Assembly (NCBI GenBank): GCA_016292335.1
Contig: JAECRX010000013.1
Location: 1 to 15,704, forward strand
Direction: 5' to 3'
From: Candidatus Sifarchaeum subterraneum
GTDB lineage: Archaea > Asgardarchaeota > Sifarchaeia > Sifarchaeales > Sifarchaeaceae
DNA: 15,704 nt
Below the pieces are notes generated by a model. It searched no databases. It saw only the letters and a program-made list of their open reading frames with translations, and was not told where the DNA came from. Numbering within the stretch: the stretch's first letter is position 1; the number at the start of each line of letters is the position of its first letter. The translations under genes and the position numbers were made by a program. Of the stretch, positions 7,727 to 13,361 are shown in pieces.

Positions 7727-8569
7727 ATGCCGAAGATCGCTGATGAACTAGCGGAGATCCGCAAAAAACTAGCTGAAGTGAATCAATCTATTCAACAATT
7801 GTCTTTCCGAATGGTTCATGTTATCAATCAATTAGGGGGTGACTCTCCTTCTCCTTCGACCCGTAAGGTAGCTGTAGATTTTGCGCCTATTGAAAAAAAG
7901 TTAGATGAATTATCAGAGAAACTGCCTCCTGAAGACATCCAAAGTATTATTAGCGAGGAAATAAAGAGCGAGCTACAAAAAAAATCCTTTGATTTAAGTG
8001 AAGATGCCCTTCGTGAAATTCGTGAAATTAAAGAAAAGCTCCCAAATGATTCGATCGATCGACCAAGTCTTCAAACAGATCAAATAAGAGATATTATCAA
8101 GGAAGAAATCCAGAAAATTTCCTTGGAAACAAGTGATAATATTTCACAGAATATGAATGAAGTTATTAGTAAGTTAAGTAAACCTGAATTTCCAACTGAA
8201 GAAATCATCCATCAAATAAAGAACACCATTAATGAAATCGAAAAGAAGACAAGTGATTCAGTAGAAGATGTCAAGTCCGAATTAGGCACAATTCGAAAAG
8301 AATTGTCCGATTACCTTTCAAAGCAAATATCACCAACGGAAACGCCTGTAGCTGAATTAAAACAGATTTTAATAGAAGTATCCGATGAGATAAAGAAAAT
8401 AAGCTCAAAAAAAGTTGTAGAAGCAGACAAAACAATGGAAAAGGCTACAAGACTTCTTGAAAAAGGTCTACAACTAGTAGAGCTCGAGGGAGTACTTAGA
8501 GAAATCAAAAACTATCTTCTGGAGATCACGTTGAGTGGTAAAACCCTACAGGAGCTTCAAGACTCATGA
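7727..8569 (+). CDS. Long coiled-coil protein within the pilus locus
   Basis: A 280-residue, highly charged protein without signal peptide or membrane helix, so probably cytoplasmic. Heptad-like patterns run through most of the chain (for example IADELAEIRKKLAEV at the N terminus and repeated IREIKEKL, IKNTINEIEKK and VKSELGTIRKEL units). They are interrupted near residues 45-60 by a Ser/Pro stretch. I recognise no enzymatic motif. The start at ATG 7727 is supported by AGGTG at 7713-7717, nine bases upstream; an in-frame TTG at 7706 overlaps the previous stop but has weaker support. It is tightly placed after the second T2SF gene and before the pilin-like genes. It may act as a spacer, adaptor or scaffold for the cytoplasmic side of the pilus machine; that role is inferred from position only. 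Confidence 0.85.
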   Translation: MPKIADELAEIRKKLAEVNQSIQQLSFRMVHVINQLGGDSPSPSTRKVAVDFAPIEKKLDELSEKLPPEDIQSIISEEIKSELQKKSFDLSEDALREIREIKEKLPNDSIDRPSLQTDQIRDIIKEEIQKISLETSDNISQNMNEVISKLSKPEFPTEEIIHQIKNTINEIEKKTSDSVEDVKSELGTIRKELSDYLSKQISPTETPVAELKQILIEVSDEIKKISSKKVVEADKTMEKATRLLEKGLQLVELEGVLREIKNYLLEITLSGKTLQELQDS

Positions 8570-8624
8570 TTCATTAATTTAATATTCAAAATTAAGTATA
8601 AAATGCTGAAAAGGAGTAAACACA

Positions 8625-9851
8625 TTGAAAGTCTTCTTAAAGGATAAAAAGGGCCAAATCCGTGGACTTGATTTTGCCATTGCTCTTGGGATCTTTATTT
8701 TAGCTATTTCACAAGTATATATTCTAACATCAAATCATCTTTATCCTATCTATCAGCAATCCCTTCAACAGACAGCAAATCCTACGGGCAACAGAATAAC
8801 AAATTCTTTAATCACAGACCCAGGAAGACCACTAGATTGGGGCGATGTTTCAACGTATTCTGATCTAGGGCCTGAACCATTTGGACTGGCAAAGGAAAAA
8901 TCTTCATTTTATGTGATTGATCCAAACAAAATTGCCAGACTTGACCCGAATTCAAGATATTATCTCCCCTCCTCTCCCACAGATCCAACCTATAGTTCTG
9001 ATTACCACCTTTTAGACGCAAATTCATACAGTGTTTACGGGAACGGGGTAAACATATCAAACTTTAAATTCACACTCAGCTTACGCCCCTCCATTAAAGT
9101 ATCCCTCAATTACGACAATAGCTCTAGTACTTTGATATTGAGATTTAGAAATTGGGCTGGAAAGATTATCGACGTAAACTATACTCTTTGGATTGTTAAT
9201 CCAGATGGCACTATAAATCCCAAATCAGAGAGAAAAGATAACGTCTTCGGAGGTAAAACTATGGATTTTGCAGGTGGATCTGACGGATATTATGTTGCAG
9301 CATGCATTGCCTATTCTCTTAACGGTTCTATTGGCTATAACTACACAAGATTTTATACCACGTCTGCTCCATCTCTTCCATTAAAAACAAATGCCAGTAT
9401 TGTTGAGGATTATAGCAACAGTAGCATTGATGGTAAAGTTCATATTTTCGCTCAAGAAGATTCTGACTTTATTGATCTTTCGACAAGTCCTACATATAAT
9501 GCTAACTTGACACTTCTTTCAGACAACTCTTATAACCTCCAAAATGGATCACTTGAAGGCAACCCCACCTTGAATTGGATTGGAGCTGCTAGCGCATCTG
9601 AATATAAATTCTCGGAGAATGATACACCCTTTCCCATTAATGGACCATTATTTGTCGTTGTAAATATTTTCAACGTAACTAATGATCAAGTTGGCAACGC
9701 TATTGGCTTAACTCCCCTTCCCTTGGGTTATGTAAACTCTAAACCCTATGGAGCAGATCCACCGAGATATTCTAATATAGAGGAAAATATCAGGTTCATT
9801 ATGATTCGAGGAATGCTTATGGAGGTAATCTTACGATACTGGCTAGGTTGA
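8625..9851 (+). CDS. Large pilin-like, sequon-rich surface protein
   Basis: A 408-residue secreted protein with a class III-like signal: positively charged MKVFLKDKKG, then Q, then a hydrophobic helix (about residues 15-35). Cleavage by the prepilin peptidase would fall between G10 and Q11. A motif DPGRPLDWG near residue 65 resembles the GxPxxW element common after the helix of archaeal pilin-like proteins. About eleven N-glycosylation sequons follow (such as NIS, NSS, NYT, NGS, NAS, NLT, NVT), pointing to a glycosylated surface domain rich in beta structure. The C terminus ends in a hydrophobic, amphipathic stretch. The start is a TTG at 8625, clearly marked by AGGAG at 8611-8615 nine bases upstream. 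The stop overlaps the start of the next gene. It could be the tip or an adhesin-like subunit; that is inference. Confidence 0.85.
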   Translation: MKVFLKDKKGQIRGLDFAIALGIFILAISQVYILTSNHLYPIYQQSLQQTANPTGNRITNSLITDPGRPLDWGDVSTYSDLGPEPFGLAKEKSSFYVIDPNKIARLDPNSRYYLPSSPTDPTYSSDYHLLDANSYSVYGNGVNISNFKFTLSLRPSIKVSLNYDNSSSTLILRFRNWAGKIIDVNYTLWIVNPDGTINPKSERKDNVFGGKTMDFAGGSDGYYVAACIAYSLNGSIGYNYTRFYTTSAPSLPLKTNASIVEDYSNSSIDGKVHIFAQEDSDFIDLSTSPTYNANLTLLSDNSYNLQNGSLEGNPTLNWIGAASASEYKFSENDTPFPINGPLFVVVNIFNVTNDQVGNAIGLTPLPLGYVNSKPYGADPPRYSNIEENIRFIMIRGMLMEVILRYWLG

Positions 9852-10288
9852 AAAAAAGAAAGATAGGCCAACTCTACACGATAGAAGCTGGTATTGCCGC
9901 AATAATCATGCTCCTGTTCACAATCACTGTCTTACAAGTCTATTATGTTCCTTCAGAAGAACAACAATCCATTGAAAAACTAAAAAAACAAGGTCAAGAT
10001 GCATTAGTAACACTCGATGAATCAGGACGTCTTAGGCCTTGGGTATATGACGAAGATTGGCCAAGCTTAATCGACGCTTTACGCGAACTGTTGTCAAATG
10101 ATATTGATTTTCAAATACTTGTCGATGACGATCCAGATTTTTCTTCTCCCTTAAATACTGGCCCTCTTGAGAGTGGGTCACCCCCTCCTTCAGATTCATC
10201 GGTCGCAACAGTTACTTATGCGATTTCAGGTTATCAAACAGATAATGATCCTCGGTTTATCTCATTGAACTTATGGTATATTATTTGA
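9848..10288 (+). CDS. Small pilin-like protein
   Basis: A 146-residue protein with the N terminus MKKRKIGQLYTIEAGIA, followed by a hydrophobic helix to about residue 30: a class III signal peptide with predicted cleavage between G7 and Q8. An acidic residue sits six places into the mature chain, as in the larger pilin-like protein upstream. The rest is an acidic soluble domain ending in a beta-prone segment. The TTG start at 9848 overlaps the preceding stop (TTGA). A strong GGAGGT lies at 9821-9826, too far (21 bases) for ideal use; nearer in-frame codons are only ATA 9836 and CTG 9839, so re-initiation after the upstream stop or a rare start codon are both possible. Likely a minor pilin or pilus component; no specific family recognised. 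Confidence 0.8.
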   Translation: MKKRKIGQLYTIEAGIAAIIMLLFTITVLQVYYVPSEEQQSIEKLKKQGQDALVTLDESGRLRPWVYDEDWPSLIDALRELLSNDIDFQILVDDDPDFSSPLNTGPLESGSPPPSDSSVATVTYAISGYQTDNDPRFISLNLWYII

Positions 10289-10299
10289 GAGGGAAAAAC

Positions 10300-10944
10300 A
10301 TGGCACGAAAACAAAAAGGACAAATGTTCATACTCGCTGCAATCGTTGTTTGTCTTTTTCTTTTAAGTATTTCAAGCTTGGCCAACGAGATAATAATCTC
10401 ACAAACTGTTGAGGAAGAAGATGACATCTATTTTGTTTTTAAAAATATTAAAAATGAATGCTTTAACGCAGTCGAGGTTGGATTAGCGAGATATACACAA
10501 ACTGGTGCTGACCTTGATACAACCTTGGACACTTGGCGTGATAATTCGATACAATATTGCAGTCAAAAAGGATATTTAGCAAATATTACATATTTTGATG
10601 AATCTGCAAGTGATAGTACTACAGAGGGTTGGGCAATTGGACGTGCAAATTTCAGTATAACTATCCAATCGGAAGATGTATACATCCATGATGAATTTTT
10701 GGTATATTACGAAGTCTATCTAGCTCTAAGATCTACTGCCACTGACATTTACTTTACTGTCTTGGAAAGGACAACACCTCAAGGAGAATTTACAGTTTTA
10801 TCCAATATTTCGGACGTTACACTTAACGACGGAAAAGTTACTTGGAGAAATTTAGGAAATGGAACATATATTATCGAAGATGAGACAAGCGGTACGGTGA
10901 AAGTTGATACAAAAAATTTGATAAGAGTCGAAGCAAGTATATAG
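10300..10944 (+). CDS. Pilin-like protein, last gene of the pilus locus
   Basis: A 214-residue protein starting MARKQKGQMFILAAIVV: basic residues, then G|Q, then a hydrophobic helix to about residue 30, matching the signal layout of its neighbours. The mature domain contains four N-glycosylation sequons (NIT, NFS, NIS, NGT) and is predicted to be extracytoplasmic. ATG 10300 is 11 bases after the preceding stop, with a GAGAGGG just upstream; an in-frame ATG at 10273 lies inside the previous gene and would put nine extra residues before the basic region. A terminator-like hairpin follows directly, so this appears to close the operon. Family unknown beyond type IV pilin-like. Confidence 0.82.
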   Translation: MARKQKGQMFILAAIVVCLFLLSISSLANEIIISQTVEEEDDIYFVFKNIKNECFNAVEVGLARYTQTGADLDTTLDTWRDNSIQYCSQKGYLANITYFDESASDSTTEGWAIGRANFSITIQSEDVYIHDEFLVYYEVYLALRSTATDIYFTVLERTTPQGEFTVLSNISDVTLNDGKVTWRNLGNGTYIIEDETSGTVKVDTKNLIRVEASI

Positions 10945-10947
10945 TTA

Positions 10948-10995
10948 GCAAAAAGTATTTTTGCACAAAAAATACGCTTTACAACTCTTTTTGAA
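10948..10995 (+). terminator. Overlapping alternative hairpins with T-tract after the pilus locus
   Basis: Immediately after the last pilin-like stop, GCAAAAA (10948-10954) and TTTTTGC (10958-10964) form a 7-bp stem with a three-base loop. The same bases can instead form GTATTTTT (10955-10962) with AAAAATAC (10968-10975). The two stems share the T-run and exclude each other. A further CTCTTTTTG tract follows at 10986-10992. It is the probable end of the plus-strand operon. Confidence 0.55.
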
Positions 10996-11008
10996 AAAAC
11001 GTAACCTC

Positions 11009-11017
11009 TTATAAATA
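11009..11017 (+). promoter_or_regulatory. TATA box ahead of a non-coding region
   Basis: TTATAAATA fits the archaeal TATA-box consensus well. The typical distance of about 25 bases places transcription start near 11035-11040, where no open reading frame begins but a strong hairpin does. It is therefore a candidate promoter for an RNA gene. Confidence 0.45.
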
Positions 11018-11030
11018 AATCGCGAGAAGG

Positions 11031-11350
11031 CATACCATCAGGATGTAATGCATGACGATCACTTTTAGCGATATTTACATATCTTGTTGTGGTATGGTTG
11101 ATGTGGACATAAAAGGTGTCTGGCTTGGCATATGGGTGTAAAAAAGACACAATATCGATGATGGTGGCGACACCCGCTGAAGTGTTACTTTAGGAAGCGA
11201 GGCTAACATCGAACGCTAGTTTTGCATCTGTGGTGTAGGTCGGGATCATGATATGAAAGTGAGCCAACCCAGTTAGGAATGGCCTTTCCTTAAAAGGGAG
11301 AGAACTAAAAAACTCTCTCATTTGTTGGTGAGTAGCCCCACATACACAAC
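11031..11350 (+). ncRNA. Candidate structured non-coding RNA, identity unknown
   Basis: This gene-free stretch is visibly richer in G and C than the surrounding DNA. Bases 11031-11048 pair with 11075-11096 in a nearly continuous helix: CATACCA with TGGTATG, then CAGGAT with ATCTTG, then GTAA with TTAC, with small bulges. Further stems are GTGTCT with AGACAC (11116-11121/11145-11150) and GGTG-GCGA-CACC, a GNRA-loop hairpin at 11163-11174. A GAGAG/CTCTC hairpin lies near 11299-11320. A TATA box lies just upstream. The length of about 300 bases would suit RNase P or SRP RNA, but I could not find their conserved cores, so I do not assign it. The right boundary is approximate; the downstream gene ends convergently at 11374. 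Confidence 0.4.
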
Positions 11351-11373
11351 ATACGAAGAAGAAATTCCAAATA

Positions 11374-12105
11374 TTAAAACTCGTCACCAGGCAAGACGAC
11401 GATTCCTGAAGAGCGTATCTCAAATGGGAACCTTTTCAGCGAGTGTGCTGTGCCTCTCATTTTACGAATTAATAGACTTCTTTTTAATTCTCTATTTTCT
11501 TCATCAAGGAAAAGTTCGATAACCCCCTGAGAGATGAATTCTTCAACTCCATATCTTGTGACAGTTCCTGTAGATGATGTAAGTGTTTCAGTTGTCATGA
11601 TGCTGGTTACTTCTAATTGACGAAGTAGTGCTGAAATTTTAAATATCGCTTCCCTTATTTCTGCCTCTTTTTCATATCTTATTCCTACGCCGCTAAGACT
11701 ATCAACCACTATTCTTTGAGCATCTATCTCCCTTGAAGCTTTGTATATTTCCTGAGCCAGCATATTGATATCAAATCCTCTTTTTAAAGCCCACGGTTCG
11801 TCCGTAGACAAGCCAGCCTTACTTGATGCTACATCGATTATTATAATTTTTTCGTTTTCTTCTAATTCTTTCATATTCCATCCAAATTGTTCAATCTCTT
11901 TCCTCATTTCATTTGGTCTTTCCTCTACTGTGACGAATACTCCTGGCTCATCGTGCTTCAAAGCTCCGGAGTATATGAACTGAGCACATAAAACAGTTTT
12001 TCCAGTCCCTGGACCACCTGTGACAAGAATATTTGAACCTTTGATCAATCCTCCATGAAGAATCCCGTCAAGTCCTGGGACACCTGTCTTAACGCGTAGT
12101 AGCAT
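11374..12105 (-). CDS. KaiC-like ATPase, intact P-loop
   Basis: A 243-residue single-domain KaiC/RAD55-family ATPase in the cytoplasm. The N terminus TGVPGLDGILHGG is the family signature. Walker A GGPGTGKT spans residues 30-37, the paired glutamates of KaiC ATPases are E61 and E62 (VEERP), and Walker B IVVDSLS follows near residue 130. The motif set is complete, unlike that of the same-length paralogue at 1168-1899. The gene starts at ATG 12105, 22 bases after the Lrp/AsnC gene ends; a GGAG lies about 13 bases upstream. The pair is probably co-transcribed, so the regulator may control its own operon. Functions of such archaeal single-domain KaiC proteins are mostly unknown; signalling, motor regulation (as ArlH) and DNA-related roles are all possible. 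Confidence 0.9.
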   Translation of the reverse strand: MLLRVKTGVPGLDGILHGGLIKGSNILVTGGPGTGKTVLCAQFIYSGALKHDEPGVFVTVEERPNEMRKEIEQFGWNMKELEENEKIIIIDVASSKAGLSTDEPWALKRGFDINMLAQEIYKASREIDAQRIVVDSLSGVGIRYEKEAEIREAIFKISALLRQLEVTSIMTTETLTSSTGTVTRYGVEEFISQGVIELFLDEENRELKRSLLIRKMRGTAHSLKRFPFEIRSSGIVVLPGDEF

Positions 12106-12127
12106 AGGTTATTTTCCACTCCTATTC

Positions 12128-12613
12128 TCATGTACTGAATATGATTTCTCCTCCTTTCAAGACAGAGGAGATTTTCCATATTTTCATTTTTTGGATGTCT
12201 GGATTATTTTTAAGATTTAAAATTATTTTTTCTAATTCATCTTCATTCTTGAACATAGCAAGAATAAATAATGTTGTTTTATTAGATCCAAGAAACCTAA
12301 CTTCCTGTACATAACTTTTTAATAATTGTTGACTCACTTTTTGGGCGCTCTCGATAGAAATTTCAGGAACTACGTGTCCACCAATATCAATGACAAAAAG
12401 AGCAGAAATGGAATATCCGAGACTTTGTGGGGAGACAAGGATAGTAAAAGACTTGATTATTCCTATATCGGTCATTTTTTTAATGCGAAAGTGAATCGTG
12501 GTATCGGGCTTATCAAGGCGTCGAGCTATCTCAGTGAAAGGAATTCTAGCGTTTTTTTGAAGGATCTCAAGAATTTGTCTGTCAAGTTCGTCTAAATCTA
12601 ACTCTTCAGACAC
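12128..12613 (-). CDS. Lrp/AsnC-family transcriptional regulator
   Basis: A 161-residue DNA-binding regulator. Residues about 8-54 form the winged helix-turn-helix (LDELDRQILEILQKNARIPF, then the recognition helix region around TTIHFRIKKM). Residues about 62-155 form the ligand-binding/oligomerising RAM-type domain, somewhat divergent. The start is GTG 12613, with GAGG about eight bases upstream on the minus strand. It leads a two-gene operon with the KaiC-like ATPase. Members usually bind amino acids and regulate their own promoter plus metabolic genes; the effector here cannot be read from sequence. The AT-rich 430-base region upstream would hold its promoter. Confidence 0.92.
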   Translation of the reverse strand: MSEELDLDELDRQILEILQKNARIPFTEIARRLDKPDTTIHFRIKKMTDIGIIKSFTILVSPQSLGYSISALFVIDIGGHVVPEISIESAQKVSQQLLKSYVQEVRFLGSNKTTLFILAMFKNEDELEKIILNLKNNPDIQKMKIWKISSVLKGGEIIFST

Positions 12614-13044
12614 CCCTACTTCCTCTTAAGAATTTTTATTTATTTTTGAGACAGCACTTAAAAAAAAAGTATTGTCGGTGACTTATTTATGTGATGTTAT
12701 TAATTACTTTTTTGAGTGCCTCAACATTCAAATTATTTTTCTACGAAAACCTCAAATCTTGAATAACTTTTCGAAATTTATTTCCTAAATTGAGGCATAT
12801 AAACGGACGGCCTTTGTAATGGGAAGATATAATAATTTTCTAAAAAATTAAAAGATTAGGGGATAATTTAAAGTAAATAGAAGAATATATTGCCGATAAG
12901 CTCTTAAGATAAGACGACTAGACACATTCTCTGATATGAAAAACTAAGAACAGGAATAACCTTTTGAATGATTATTTGAGGGAAATGGGGAAACTTAAAT
13001 AAGCAATTTCAATCGAACTATATTGAGGTAATTACTAGGGCGTA
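12614..13044. other. AT-rich gene-free spacer
   Basis: About 430 bases upstream of the Lrp/AsnC gene and downstream of the EMC6-like gene, both minus-strand. No convincing open reading frame. On the minus strand an A/T-rich TATA-like stretch near 12629-12642 could serve the regulator gene. An inverted repeat (12717-12797) is listed separately. A plus-strand TATAAAC at 12798-12804 might drive an unseen short transcript. Nothing else stands out. Confidence 0.5.
12717..12797. repeat. 8-bp perfect inverted repeat in spacer
   Basis: TGCCTCAA at 12717-12724 and TTGAGGCA at 12790-12797 are exact reverse complements 65 bases apart. They sit 100-180 bases upstream of the Lrp/AsnC start. Lrp-type proteins can bridge distant sites, so the pair could be operator half-sites; a chance match is also possible. 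Confidence 0.3.
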
Positions 13045-13323
13045 TTATACGAAGAATAAGGTGTTCAATAGCGTCCAGATCATTATCCATAACGCAAGGT
13101 ATGGTAATATTCCATTTATAGCTATTCTGCCTTGTCCACCCATTTCACGAACATTCAGCTTATAAACATAGATCGTCAAATAGTGAACAATGACTAAAAC
13201 AACAAATCCTAAAACGAGTCCTATCCATCCATTGGGACCGTAGAGTCCTAAGGAAGGACAAATTATTCCAAGTGCTACCCCAAACAAAGCTTTGGTCCAA
13301 TACACTTTACTTTTCGGATCCAT
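13045..13323 (-). CDS. Small three-helix membrane protein, EMC6/Rab5ip-like
   Basis: A 92-residue protein with hydrophobic helices at about 10-28, 31-55 and 68-91. A short N-terminal tail (MDPKSKVYW) and a loop of about a dozen polar residues (NVREMGGQGR) separate them. Recalled human EMC6 has the same length class and layout. Similar elements include a GLYG turn after the first helix, a short basic loop, and a third helix with a G-L ... Y/W ... WT-L-L/F pattern (here GILPYLALWIMIWTLLN). EMC6 is a subunit of the ER membrane insertase, and archaeal relatives have been reported. The start at ATG 13323 is backed by GAGG seven bases upstream. It is divergent from the RqcH-like gene with only 38 bases between them. 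The assignment is by eye; other small three-helix families are possible. Confidence 0.6.
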   Translation of the reverse strand: MDPKSKVYWTKALFGVALGIICPSLGLYGPNGWIGLVLGFVVLVIVHYLTIYVYKLNVREMGGQGRIAINGILPYLALWIMIWTLLNTLFFV

Positions 13324-13361
13324 TATATTTCCTCACTCATTTTTATTGAAGGTAGAAACGT

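Noticed and set aside
10779..11150. Minus-strand reading frame of 123 codons, partly in the non-coding region
   Set aside because: Nearly half is antisense to a pilin-like gene, its GTG start has no ribosome site, and it runs through the TATA box and hairpins described above. I recognise no family.
11031..11350. RNase P RNA or SRP RNA
   Set aside because: The length fits, but I could not find the conserved RNase P core (GAGGAAA-type and ACAGAA-type) or the SRP helix 8 motif, nor pairing between the two ends.
11190..11423. Minus-strand reading frame of 77 codons
   Set aside because: It overlaps the end of the KaiC-like ATPase gene on the same strand in another frame and has unusual composition; most likely a chance frame.
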